From Trichoplusia ni (Eukaryota > Arthropoda > Insecta > Lepidoptera > Noctuidae): 64,000 nucleotides of DNA. The translations under genes and the position numbers were made by a program. Below, piece after piece: positions 31,951-43,512 of the stretch (position 1 is its first letter; every line of letters starts with the position of its first letter). Below the pieces are notes generated by a model. It had not been told where the DNA came from and searched no databases. It was given only the letters and a program-made list of their open reading frames with translations. The DNA lies in contig NC_039489.1 of NCBI RefSeq assembly GCF_003590095.1, positions 3,782,001-3,846,000 of the forward strand, written 5' to 3'.

Positions 31951-32805
31951 ATGTGGCTTCAATGTTTAAAAAAAAAACAAGAGGAATCCCCAAGAGACAA
32001 AATACAAAAAAAAAACTTTTTAAAGTAAAACTTTCAATCTAAGATAACGTTAAAACTGGTGTAGGTGGCAGTCTTGAGTCTGTCATTGCTAGTAGTAAAA
32101 AATAGCACAATAATAACAAATCATAAAAGGGCTAAAAGAACTAATTCAAGTCAACGCACTACGAAGTAGGCCACATCAGATCAAAACATCAAGAACAAAT
32201 ATATTTGTTTCTTATCTTCGGATAAAGGTGTGCTCGTTATCTTGAGATAGCACCAGTACTGAACCATCTTCTAGTGAAACAAGTGGACAAACGTAAAATA
32301 AAACAATATATTAGTGATATAGAACTAAAAAGTGATTTAAATGAAGCTTTGTTAGGTCAAGGTGAGGTAGAAGAAGTTTTAAAAGTAAAAAGAAAGGTGT
32401 AGATGAAGATAATACTAGTGATAATTAATACGCAATTAGAGAATTGATTCTGCGTGCTTTATAGAAAAGGAAAGTGTGTTGATATTATTAAAAGTTACGA
32501 CAGCAAAATTATTTATGACCTAATGCTTGCTGCAACCAGGCAGGTGATCAGAAATCCTAAAGCCTGACAAACTTAGATTGTTGTGATCAAATATAATAAA
32601 ACGTAATGTGATTAAAGCAACATGACATTCGGAAAAGCCAACATGGTCGCTCCCACCTATTTCAAATAGATCCTTGTTAACATCAGCTTGTACTTGACCT
32701 ACTGTATCAGCAAAGATTGCTTACTCCCGACCTTGGGAATCAAACAAGTTACTTAGGTGAGATAAAATAAAAATCTTCTAAAGCAAAGATTTTTGTCTTA
32801 CAAAA

Positions 32806-33353
32806 ATGAATTACGAACCAGAAGTACCTCGCCGAGGCAGTAGAAACCGAGCTCTCGAACGCTCACTCAGCTATTCCGAAGCCATTGGCAACTGCTCAGG
32901 AAGATCCTCAATAGAAATCCCAACAATAGGAAACAATGAGGTTTACCTCAACGAAGAACTGAAGAAGCAATACAGGATATCACAAACGTATGTTGAAGGA
33001 AAAGAAATCGCTTTCCCAAATGTAGTGACTAACGTGGATACGAACAACTTTCTAAGAGTTCCAATCGATGAAAGCTCTCAAGAATCTTCTCACTATTCCA
33101 GTGAGGATGAACATACGGATAATGGTTTGATCATGACTATTGATGTCGAAGATACAACCAAGAGTTCTGATGTAACTAAAAATATTTCTGATGATACGAC
33201 AGTGCCTATAGCTAGCTCCAGTATTGAAACGAATACTAATGATATTTATGATACTATCGAGACATTTGGTGGTACTGATAGTCTCTATGAGAGGAAGGAG
33301 GCTACGTTTGGATATTCCACTCCTTATAGTCGGAGAAAGAGGGCGACTCATCG
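32806..33353 (+). CDS. Kir gene 2 exon 1: N-terminal extension
   Basis: ATG 32806 in context aaaATGa, donor gtaagt. It encodes 182 codons of low-complexity polar sequence, basic at the start (RRGSRNRALERSLSYSEA), then acidic/Ser-rich, and ends with SRRKRATHR. No domain recognised. Confidence 0.8.
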
Positions 33354-36300
33354 GTAAGTAATATTTCTCAATGACAATTTTATAAGTCAAAGTCATTGGC
33401 ACCAAATTCAGAGGGCCTATCAGCATCTCTTTAACGTTGTGCGCTGTCACGGTTCCACAAGTTTCGGTAAATCACGTATTTTTTATATTTTAGTCATTTT
33501 AAAAGTAACCTCTGAATCATATCAGCAATAGGCAAGTTAGTCCGAACCATGAATTTGGATAAGATAATACAAAGATAAAGAAAAATATATCGGAAAAATG
33601 CAAATAGTTTACACATGTGTTACTTCAACTAAATTAACTGTCGGTGTTAGTTTCTCATTATCTAACATATAAAAATTAGGTGTTACGTTGTTTGTCCGCA
33701 ATAGACTTCTAAACCACAATTGCGATTTCAATCAAATTTTCAAACTTGAAAGATAGGATAGCTTATACCTCAATTTACAGTCACAGTATTCCTGCATTTT
33801 TTTATTTTTTACATATCCTCGGAATGCCTCCTACAGGAAGTAAAGTAAAATTATTGTCTTTTTATTATTCCCAATAACGACGCATTTACTAAGGAATTTA
33901 ATCCTTGTGCCGTGGGGGCTTTACAAAAATACAAGTCACGTAAACAATGATAAGCAGGCTTAAAACCAAGTGTCTGTAGACCACAAAAATGCTTGTCCTA
34001 CACGAGAATCAAACCCACACGACGCCCTCAGCAGGTTTGGCGTATATGATATCTTAACATTGAAAACGTCTACCCAATGCCTCGGAAAATATAGATTTAA
34101 TAAAACAAATAATAATATGTATATCAGACGTCGTTTACATTTCTATTTTATTTAGGAAATAATTAATTTAATTTTCTTGTTTATGCTAACACGAATAACC
34201 AATTACGTTAACACAAAATGAGAGAAAAATACAGTATAGGATTAGATATTGAAAACAGTGAACAGTTTATGAACAGTGATAACTATTCCGTTACAGGCGG
34301 CGACATGGACGACCCAATCGTTCCAGAAGAGTGGTTCTCAAGAACGGAGAAGAAAACGTACCAGTCAGAAGCAACATATCTGCTAAGAGTATCAAGTATA
34401 TGCGAGATATTATCACTACCATTGTAAGTGTAGCTTCTAAATGGAGAAATAATAGATATATAGATTTAGAGAAAAAAGAGCAAGAAACTATAATTCATAA
34501 ATACTTTTCTGAGAACCGCATCCAAATTGTTTTAGTCAAACGCGAGATAATCGTGGACAAACATACATACAAACAAAGGAACTAAGAACCTCCATTTTTT
34601 TAAGTCGCTTAAAACTATAATCTAGACAGCCTTATTTATGGATACTTAACTATTATAATTCACACAAAAACTATCAGATTATACCGACATATTTATTCAT
34701 GGCCATTTAAAAAGCCAGTTTTAAGACGTAATGAAATATTAGGAAATGTAAAAAAAACTGTACCATTCAACTCATATGTCATTGATATTTATCGAATCTA
34801 GGTTTGCCTGTGGACTTTGAGATTGAGTGGACGTAAGGGACTTAACAATTGAAAACAGTAATTATTGCAATAACTTACTGTCCGGTTGTAAAAACCGTTG
34901 TTAAAGAATTAACTCGGTATATAGAACTTAACTTTCTTCACACGTTGAGGTACTATAAACCTACTTGAGGGCACGGATTCGTTTCATTTGACGAGCTCGA
35001 TCAAGTAAAAGTCAGTGAAAGCTTTGAGGTGTGAGACGAATGCATTAGGGCCGAATAATTGACGGTGATTCATTGTTTGGCTTCAAACAATCGATACGGA
35101 CGCGACAATACTTATCTACACGTCTTTATTGGCAACCGGGACTTCGAGACACCATGTTACTTGATAAGTCGTTTCTGAGTTTTGTTATTTTTTTTAGATT
35201 TTCAATTTTGGAGGTCTATATTTTGTATATGTATACTTATTGAGTACATATAAGATAGGACAATGCCAGAATTTTACGTAACGTTACCCGCGACACCCTA
35301 AAAATGGACAAAGATTTGTTACACATTAAGTGAATGAGGAATTACGCGGTAGTTAATACACCTTTGGTAGAACTTTACAAGAACATCTTTTAAAAGTTTC
35401 GTTAATATACCGCACTTAAAACTGTCAAACTATTTTTAAGTTAAAAAACATAAATTTATTTAGCGACAGCTATTTTTATATGCAATATGAATACTAATCG
35501 ATAGAAAATAAGAAGTGACAGGAGAAACCTTGCTCTCGCACCCGGAATCTGAATATCATCACCGTAATAAGCTCATATTCATCCCCAATTGCACAACATC
35601 GAGATCTATCTTCGGCTGTTCGAATCCAGCTCCTGCCAGCCATCTTGCGCAGATCACATTCGTCAATATCCTTCGAAAGTAATTCATAAACATGATCCTC
35701 ATCCTCATTCCTCAGATCAACAGCAAATGGCGTTTCATTCTCCTCATGATGGTGGCCGCCCACTTCATCTTCTGGTTCGTGTTCGCCGCCATCTGGTACG
35801 CCGTGGCCTCCTCCTACGCAGAGGACATCGGAGATGGGAAGGAGCACTGCGTCACAGGAACCACCTCTTTTGCCGGACTGCTTATGATGTCTGTGGAAAC
35901 TCAGGTAAATAACAGGTTTCGTGAATATTTCTATGATATGATGTGTGTACGTGTCAGCGTTAAGCTGGCTGCGCAAACACAGCTATGAGTATATACCGTC
36001 CAAATTACATGCTCTTTCATTTACTGTACCTACGTCATTTAGTAATGTCACAAGTAAGGAAAGATGTTCTTGGTTTCAGTAATTTATTTACTTCCATGTC
36101 ATATGCTCACTTTTTTTTGAGAAGCTCGTGGCTAAGCTATAACTGCATAAGTGAATCTATCACAGGTTTTGACGCGGTTAGTCCGTAGATGGGTGACCAT
36201 CTTTGTCATAACGAGTTCCTACGTGTTTCGGAAGGCACGTTAAATTGTGGGTCCCGGCTGATATTCCTACATCTTTGACAGTCGTTACAGGTAGTCAGAA

Positions 36301-39109
36301 GCCTAAAAAAGTCTGACAACCAGTCTAACCAACGGGTATTGTGTTGCCCAGGTAACTGGGTTGAGGAGGTCAGATAGGCAGTCGCGCCTTGTAAAACACT
36401 GGTACTTAGCTGAAACCGGTTAGACTGGTAGCCGACCCCAACATAGTTGGGAAAAAGGATAGGCCAATGATGATATGCTCACTTTATTTTTATAAGTATT
36501 CCATGGATGTTATAAGTTGAGAGAAATAGTGTATCTAATAGACAATTTTTTTTTGAACAGATGACTATTGGGTACGGCACACGATTCCCCAACGAAGAAT
36601 GTCCGGAAGCTATCATCATCATGGTTGCAGAAGTAAGTAACGGTTATCACAATTGTCCCAAAAGAACAATTTCAACAATGTTTACTCACGCGTATTTATC
36701 GGTATCGCTCGAATAGTTTTGCATCCAAACAGCGAATCATGCGGCGACAGGTTCACGAGGCAATCTTTCGCGTCATAGTCTGGGTCCGAAACTAGTCAGC
36801 CAATCCCGATTAATACTCGTAATATGCGTCCCTAAACCGTTAATCCGGCTCACCAATGGCTTTACACTTATTAGTCTTAGAATAATTGAGGAGGTACAAA
36901 AGTGTGATCATATTTCAAAACATTACAGATAGTAGCGGGCACGGCCCTGTCGGGCGGTCTCTCCAGTTTGTTGTTCACGAAGCTCATCAGACCGAACCGG
37001 CACGTATCGTCCGTAGGGTTCAGCAGGAAGGCGGCGGTATGTTACTTGAATATACTTACAGCAAAAGATATTAAAAAAGGTTTAAATTAAAGCTTTTCCG
37101 ATTCATCCGATAGTACCCACTTATATTTGGTATTCAATGACATTTGAGACACTACACCTGTAAAACAAGGTTGAAATGACACATTTACGAAAGTTACCTC
37201 ATACGAGTCACTTTACAAGTAATGCACACCGCAATCACTTTCATAGGTCAGACAGACAGACGCAACATACTTCAAACTAACACTATAAATACAAATATAA
37301 TATAGCGATGGTTTATGAGTACCCATTCTCTCTCGGTTGTTTTAATAACGTGTATGCCTGTATGGAGGTTGTAGTTACCTTAATGAATACCACATAATTT
37401 ATCATATTCCGAAAGCAGCCAAACTTTTGCGAAGGCTAACTAAATAGATTTACAGTCGTTATGATGATGATGATGAGATCCAAGCTGACTTCTATTACAG
37501 CCCCTACTTTAGTCCAGAGGTTGGTGATGCTCCATGTTTTGATAAAATTCATTTATTTTTCACAGATATGCCGTCGAGACGGTGAGCTGTGCCTCCAGTT
37601 CAGGGTTTGGGACCTGGCTCACGTGCACATCATTGGAAGCTCCATCACTGCTTACATCCTCAAACCTATCCGGTAAGTCTAGTTTTCATTTGATTCGACA
37701 GGTTTTTCTTAATATTTATTTAAGTTAATTTTTATATGACAAGCTTTGGCATGCATTTCCACCTCATCAAAAACTTGCCCAAGCATGTATTTTTTTCTTA
37801 GAATTTCACCTGCACTGATAGCCGAGTGGTGGAGGTCAGCACGCCAAACCCACTAAGCACGACGTATCACAGGTTCGATTCCCGCGTAGGACAAGCTCAA
37901 CAAAATCTGACGGATTCAAAATATGAATTCCAGTACCCTGGAAGGCGAGCTAGTCCAGAACTACATCCAGCAGTTGAAACTGAAGGAGGCGCGCGCCTTC
38001 CTGCTGTGGCCCATCACCATAGTGCACGTCATCGACGCCGAGAGCCCGCTCTACGACTTCTCCGCTCAGGATATGATGGACTACAGGTACACAGGACCAC
38101 TGTTTCTAACTAGCTGATTATTTTTAGTTCCACGTTTAAATAACATTTTAGCTGGTTATTCAAATCTTAACTATTATCTCAAATGTGAGCCTCATGTAGT
38201 TTTGTTTTACGTTTAAATCAATACTGTCTAAGATGTGCCACGCGACTTTATGCTACTTTGTCCAATTTCATGTTATGTACTTATTTGTGTCTAAAATGAA
38301 AATTACAAGTATCTATCGTATTCTAGTACAGATATATAAAGGGCAAATTATAAGCCACTTTCTTTGCGCCTTCCAGGTTTGAGATCGTGGTCTGTTTGAC
38401 GGGAGCCTCGAAGAGTATGGGTACCACTACGCAGAGCAGGACCTCGTACTTGTCTAAGGAGATCATCTGGGGATATAGGTTCAAGAACGTTGTGCAGTAA
38501 GTAGCGACAATGTATCTTAAACGGTATCTAAGGGAGGTATCCATTTTACTTTAAGACATTTAAAAAAAGCCAATAGAATAATGCATTAATTTTAATTTAA
38601 GATTAACCCTAAGTCATCACTATTTTCACTAAGAATTTATATAACTTACATACCCAACAAAAATCTGCCTCTAATTCATTAATTAATTACTCTTGTAATT
38701 CTATGGTGTACAATAAAGAATATTGTTATCTAAACCAATCTACAAACCTTCTTATAAAACCTCCAATTTCTCCTACAGTTATGACAAAAGGGAAGAATCT
38801 TACAAGATCGATGAAGAAAACTTGAACAGCGTAGAGCAAGTCGAGACCCCTCTCTGCAGCGCACGAGACATGAAGGAGTTCGAAGAGGACCTAAAAACTT
38901 CCACCAATCTCCTCTCGACTCCCAACATCTCCGTTTCTCCCACCGATCTCTCTTTACAAGAAGATTCTTCTACCCTTTCGAAAGTAGGAGATTCTCTTCC
39001 TTCTTCCCCTTCCTTCAATAGGAATGCTACACAAAGGAGTTTCGGGTGGAATTTCAAAAGGTTCCGACCGGAGAAGTATGTTCAGCAAATGGAGAAGAGA
39101 GACTTCTAG
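32806..39109 (+). CDS. Inward-rectifier K+ channel (Kir/Irk), gene 2, complete
   Basis: Exons: 32806-33353, 34297-34423, 35716-35904, 36561-36632, 36929-37036, 37566-37672, 37934-38086, 38377-38496, 38779-39109. The joined CDS is 1755 nt (584 residues) with consistent phases. Residues 1-190 form a polar Ser/Asp/Glu-rich extension not usual in Kir. Then come RRVVLKNGEENV at about 197-208 (N-terminal Kir strand), TM1 at about 233-258, filter TIGYG at 290-294, outer Cys in HCVTG and EECPE, and TM2 at about 303-332 with Ser320 at the rectification position. The cytoplasmic sandwich follows (DGELCLQFRVWDL, FLLWPITIVHVIDAESPL, SYLSKEIIWGYRF), then a Ser-rich tail. Exons 3-8 match gene 1 exon by exon in size and phase, so the two are tandem duplicates and could form heterotetramers. 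Confidence 0.94.
33354..34296. other. Kir gene 2 intron 1
   Basis: It carries a minus-strand SINE copy at 33893-34050 and AT-rich filler. Confidence 0.6.
33893..34050 (-). repeat. tRNA-derived SINE, reverse copy
   Basis: The reverse complement shows the SINE body: ggaatttaatccttgtg, atgcttgtcctac, gagaatcaaaccc and gcaggtttggcg words in reverse order. Diverged and lacking the tail. Confidence 0.7.
34297..34423 (+). CDS. Kir gene 2 exon 2: N-terminal Kir strand
   Basis: Acceptor gttacag, donor gtaagt. In frame with exon 1 it gives RRHGRPNRSRRVVLKNGEEN and on to MRDIITTI. The V-L-K-N-G stretch is a Kir hallmark. An ATG at 34218 opens a different frame and is not a start. Confidence 0.9.
34424..35715. 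other. Kir gene 2 intron 2
   Basis: 1.3 kb of AT-rich intron with no recognised feature. The minus-strand open frame at its end (35494-35976) is a shadow of exon 3. Confidence 0.6.
35716..35904 (+). CDS. Kir gene 2 exon 3: TM1 and turret
   Basis: Acceptor ttcctcag, donor gtaaat. It encodes INSKWRFILLMMVAAHFIFW and on through TM1, then HCVTGTTSF and SVETQ. Confidence 0.93.
36116..36475 (+). repeat. Dispersed 5S-like-head repeat, copy 3 (most complete)
   Basis: The head reads gcggttagtccgtagatggg then tgacc near 36175-36199, the body tcggaaggcacgttaaattg and agccgaccccaacatagttg, and the tail ggccaatgatgata. It lies in Kir gene 2 intron 3 on the gene strand. Confidence 0.78.
36561..36632 (+). 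CDS. Kir gene 2 exon 4: selectivity filter
   Basis: Acceptor tttgaacag, donor gtaagt, 24 codons as in gene 1. It contains MTIGYGTR and EECPEA. Confidence 0.93.
36929..37036 (+). CDS. Kir gene 2 exon 5: TM2
   Basis: Acceptor cattacag, donor gtatgt. It encodes IVAGTALSGGLSSLLFTKL then IRPNRH...GFSRKAA. Confidence 0.9.
37037..37565. other. Kir gene 2 intron 5
   Basis: AT-rich intron with a short (atg)n microsatellite at 37460-37476. Nothing else recognised. Confidence 0.55.
37566..37672 (+). CDS. Kir gene 2 exon 6: cytoplasmic domain
   Basis: Acceptor ttcacag, donor gtaagt. ICRRDGELCLQFRVWDLAHV; same 107-nt length as the gene 1 counterpart. Confidence 0.92.
37808..37897 (+). repeat. tRNA-derived SINE head, 3' truncated, next to a splice acceptor
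   Basis: The head is well preserved: gatagccgagtggtggaggt, cacgccaaacccac and the B box ggttcgattcccgcgtagga. It stops about 36 bases before Kir gene 2 exon 7. Confidence 0.82.
37934..38086 (+). CDS. Kir gene 2 exon 7: cytoplasmic domain
   Basis: Acceptor gaattccag, donor gtacac. It contains QQLKLKEARAFLLWPITIVH. The pyrimidine tract is poor and the acceptor lies about 36 bases after a truncated SINE. Confidence 0.9.
38377..38496 (+). CDS. Kir gene 2 exon 8: cytoplasmic domain
   Basis: Acceptor cgccttccag, donor gtaagt. EIVVCLTGASKSMGTTTQS then SYLSKEIIWGYRF. 120 nt, identical in length to the gene 1 counterpart. Confidence 0.92.
38779..39109 (+). CDS. Kir gene 2 last exon: C-terminal tail
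   Basis: Acceptor tctcctacag. It starts YDKREESYKIDEENLN and TPLCSARDM, homologous to the gene 1 exon at 30072, but continues without the intron that gene 1 has, through a Ser/Thr-rich tail to TAG at 39107-39109. Confidence 0.9.
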
Positions 39110-39656
39110 AAGAATTGTAAAGAAGATTTAGGTTTAAGGACATTTATTGGGTTTCTAGTCTAGAAAAAGCATTTTTATTATACAAAAATATCATTTACGT
39201 AGGGAAGAAATTTGGTGCCTTTAAAGGTTTGAATTTACAGGAAAAGCCTTGTTAAGAACATTAATTTAAGATGTACAAATACTTTTAGAATGGTAAATTA
39301 TGTACAATTAAGGACATTGCATTATTTATAAATCTATATTAGTTGTTAGTGATTAGATTGCTCAAAACTTTGTTACCATTAGATTGACAGTCTGTATCTT
39401 AAAATGTATATACGTCTGTTTATGATAATATATATTTTTATTCAAGTGTACTCTTTTAATGTATGACATTCTTATGAATATGGGTCTATAACAAACACTT
39501 AAAGAAATGCGGTATTTTTTATGGTAAAAGTTATACTTTAAAAGGAGGTTGAAAGCTACCAAGACCTCAAAATGACCGATACAAAACTAAAACTTGAATC
39601 TTCATAATTTATTTATTATTTTGATTTTTCCTTAATTAATTAAAGTATAATATCGA

Positions 39657-39662
39657 AATAAA
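39657..39662 (+). terminator. Poly(A) signal, Kir gene 2
   Basis: AATAAA (cgaaataaatcttg) about 550 bases after the stop codon, the clearest signal in the 3' UTR. Confidence 0.5.
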
Positions 39663-42600
39663 TCTTGTTTACCGTTTTAAATTTATTTATTTATCCTGCT
39701 ATGAGTTGCAACATGTCCAAACAGTTATACAGTGCGAGTCTTAATAATATTTATGTGTAAGAACATCTGTCGTATCAGGGGTCGTTGACCCCGGCGCCTG
39801 CGCCGTTTTTTTCCGAACTTTGTTTTTTTAAGTCAAATTATTTATGCGTTAATTTGAAGAAATTAGGTCTATTAATACCATATGGAGTCTTTGGAAAGCT
39901 CGTGGGAGATCCACTTAATGTTTACCTAATTATTGTTTATGGGGTAAACAAAAAACATTAACCTCTTTTTGAAGGAGTCGGGCGAAAAGGAAGGACGTGA
40001 CTAGGTAACGATTCAAACCGATCTTAGTAACCATGTGAAGTAACAGGTAAAATCGGAAACTCATCTTTTATGACTGAATTTATATTTTTAAAACAGTGAG
40101 ATAAAAAGGCATTTAGAATTCTGTACTACAAAAAAAAGTGACCGCTCAGTGAATGGTAAGCTTATGTGATGAAAACTCCATCATGAAGACCCCTGGAAGC
40201 CTGACATTGTGTAAAGGAAACGGCGCATTAATCAGTGCATCGCTGTCTTAGGGTCTTAGGAGGTATCTTAATGGGTGGGGTAGACCCTCTGCATTCAAAT
40301 AGAAATTGACAACTTTGAGATGAGCAAGCTGTGATCAAGACCCGTTCTCTATTGTTTATATTTCGTATTGAATGGTTCCCAACAGTAGGTCAATAACAGG
40401 TCAAATCAAACAAAAAAGTTTACATTTCAGAACAAGGAAAAAAATAAAATAATGTCGATGATTGGCGTCGATCGACATAAATACGTTTGAATACTTTATG
40501 CAAACATCAACACTCCAAACAAATAAATATCAGCTGATAATGTAAATATTTGTTCGATATAGAATTGAACTTGTGACCTTTTACGCTAAAGGCCAACGAC
40601 TTTGATATTGCAAAGAAAAGAGCTGATGATTTTCTTTTGTTTCCTAATTATAAAGTGGATGAAGCAACAAGCAATTAAAGGAGGAGCAATGATGGGCATG
40701 TGTATCAGGCTAACTTATTGCCTATGCATATCAGAATTATCAGAAAATTACATATTAAAACAGTTGCTGGAATTTAGACCTGCAACTATGTGCGTAATAA
40801 TTCAATCTTTGAAACCCTAGTTCACATAAATACTTAGACCTTTGTTTAGTCCTAGCTACCGCATTAGGTTAAGTAACCTGTAATGGTAGATTAGTGTGAT
40901 AATTAAATAAATAAATAATCATTAAAATGATCTTTAAGGAAACTTTTTAGGTATATTATTACGTGTGCAAAGAATCGCAGGTTCGATCCCCGCCAAGGAC
41001 TTGAAAAAGAATTATATGAACCACGAACGCTTGCACTGAGTCTAGGTGTCTTTATGTAAATTATTTGGATGTCTGTAGAAGAAACAAAGATTGAATAATT
41101 CTAAAATAAAAATAAAAGTTTGTAGCCATAAAATATTCGTAAATCATTTACATATTTGAGATCATTTTAGTTTGAAGTACTAAATTGATAAATGTCTGTA
41201 ATACTCTATTACTGAATAGAAGTATCATCATAATAGATAAAGCAATTACAACTGTTACAGCTACAGACACTACTCGCACTTGATAACATAGTGTAGTTGA
41301 ATGCAGTAGGACAACAATATTTTATAACGGAGGTTGTAAACGCACCTAATATTTGATAGCACATAATTAAAAAGTAAGAAAGATTTTAAAGCACTTAAGA
41401 TTATGAAGACAAGTGTATGATAGTCTGGGCTAAAAACATCACTTGCACTTAGCAAGTAAGACGCGAACCCAGATTTTTCATCAAATACTATATTGCTTCG
41501 TCAAAATTTTTTCGACTCATAATCTCAAAATAACTATCGATTTCGTAGGTTTCGTTATTTTTTACACTTTGAACCACACACACACCTTAGGTCAGATCTT
41601 CTAAAGGTCAGTTGTCCTACAAGGCAACGATAATAGCAGCGTACCATATAAGTCGAGCAGTCACGACCTATCTCACTTGATTTGTTTCCGGATACCAATT
41701 ACACGAGCTCTTCCTAATGCCATACATAACTTGTTCCGTATTTCCTATTCCGTCATAAAAATAGCCGTAGATAGTTAATTTGGTAAGTTACTTAATTGTG
41801 TTTTGTTGTATCTTATCATTACTTAGTTCACAAATAAACTAAAAAAACCATTGAGTACGCTAAATTAATAGTAAATTAATGTCTTTAGTTTTTAGACTTT
41901 TAAGATTTTTAGACGTAACAAAAAACATATGAGAAAGAAATGAAAGTCAAGAAAAAAAAAATGCTAGAAAATAATTAAGAAATAAACAATTGACCTTCTG
42001 TATTTATTCACTCTGTGACATACGACTCAATTATTTGCAATAAAACTTGTTACAGAATCAACCAACTTATATTTACTATCAAAACAATCCTTATACCTTT
42101 ACCTTAAAGTCCAATTTCTCATAACTAACTACACAAATATATTGTACCAAACTTATCAGACATTTCGTTGAAACAATCCAGTTTTACTTGACCCCTGAAA
42201 TAACGGAATGGAAGGAAATGTGATAAAAGTATCGTTTGTATGCGAAATCGCAGGTATCAATTTATATAGGTCGTTGTGTAATACCGACAACATTATCAAT
42301 TTAATTAGGAGCATTTTATGCTTCCACAATGAATATTGATAAGAGATAAGGGCTTTTATTGTACGTAGTTTAGGAGTCAGTTACTGCCAATTACTGCTGA
42401 GTTCATCAGGTTTCAAAGACTCTCGCACACGAAGAAACGCAATTCTATGATATCCGATGATTTTAATATTCTAGAGAACATAATTAAATTAAATTAAAAT
42501 TAAAATACGTTTATTTTCAGGTATACACCCATATTTACACAAAATGACAGACACATACTCATACAGATAAATAAAACATTAAAAACAGAACAAAAACAAC

Positions 42601-43315
42601 TTTTATAACTATTTAACATTATTTAGTAAACATTTATTTAATGTTTTTACTCAGGTAAACAGTCTTATACACGACTTCTACCAAGGTGTTACTTGTAGTA
42701 CTCACTCTATTAAAGAATGAGTTTTTAAGCCTCGTCATTACGGTAAAGAAAAATATATCGTTGATATTTACAAAGAGCATTATAAAGACCTTTCATCACG
42801 TTCCTTCTTCTTACAAGGGATAAAATATTAGGAAGTAGCTAAATAAGAAGGAATGGCTAAATAAAAATGACCTCAATTTGAAAAAGGATTCAATCCTGAT
42901 TCTTTCATTGTGGTAGGTCAAGAAATACTAGCCAAAAACCAGCCAATTATTACAACATCACTTAACTGTTAGCAAAAATTGTTAATTAATCAATTTCTAT
43001 TTGTTTAGTTGTTACAACAAATGTTTACATATTATTGTTTACTTTCAAAACATGGAATTCAACAAATTTCTTATTAAATAACTGTTTGCACGTGATTCAC
43101 GCCTGAACCGTTGTCAGCAAGTATGTAACTACGTATTAATCACGTTTGAACGTAACATCGCTTTGTAGGAATCAATTGATTCTTGTTTTAGGAATATATT
43201 TACTGTTTTCTTTTTACATTTTATCACTCACTAAGGGTTCAAAGTTTATCAGTTATTCTTCGCCTACTAGGTGGAGCAATTTTAATAAATAGGAAAATTA
43301 CAAATTCGTTAATCT
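39663..43315. other. Intergenic sequence after Kir gene 2
   Basis: AT-rich with no host gene seen. A degenerate SINE lies at 40970-41105. Small open frames (for example 40602-40820) have no coding character. Confidence 0.55.
40970..41105 (+). repeat. tRNA-derived SINE, 5' truncated
   Basis: It begins at the B box (gcaggttcgatccccgcc) and continues with body words gaaccacgaacgcttgcact and gagtctaggtgtcttt. Confidence 0.7.
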
Positions 43316-43512
43316 TCCGTACGTATAGTCGGGTGGTTGAGGTCACTACCAACAATGCGTGTCGTGTAACGGGTTTGATCACGGCGTAAGACAAACGTTT
43401 GTGTGATGCACGAATTTTTGTCCTGAGTCTAGGTGCCTCTGTGCATGTTTAGGAAACCCCCACGACACAAGCTTTAAATTCCATAGTGCGAGAGTCGTTT
43501 AAAAAAATGAAA
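43316..43512 (+). repeat. tRNA-derived SINE, near full copy
   Basis: A box tagtcgggtggttgaggt, B box gggtttgatcacggcg, body tgtgtgatgcacgaattttt, ctgtgcatgtttaggaaac and gcgagagtcgttt, then an A-rich tail. Confidence 0.78.

Larger units (their letters stand above)
31082..32805. other. Intergenic sequence between the two Kir genes
   Basis: It contains two degenerate SINE copies (31215, 31856) and AT-rich sequence. A short acidic/lysine reading frame at about 32281-32400 has no recognisable identity. The promoter of Kir gene 2 must lie in the right part, but no motif stands out. Confidence 0.5.

Noticed and set aside
32281..32440. Acidic/lysine-rich frame upstream of Kir gene 2 as an extra exon
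   Set aside because: Stops in all useful frames, no donor in phase, and Kir exon 1 already has its own ATG; possibly a decayed fragment.
34218..34427. Alternative start ATG for Kir gene 2 reading into exon 2
   Set aside because: The ATG at 34218 is in a different frame from the Kir strand (RRVVLKNG), and the exon boundary at 34297 with phase 2 fits exon 1 at 32806-33353.
35494..35976. 160-codon minus-strand ORF
   Set aside because: Shadow of Kir gene 2 exon 3 (TM1 and turret) on the opposite strand.
41150..41180. bantam-like microRNA string (tgagatcatttt)
   Set aside because: Only the first 12 bases agree and no complementary arm lies within a hairpin distance.
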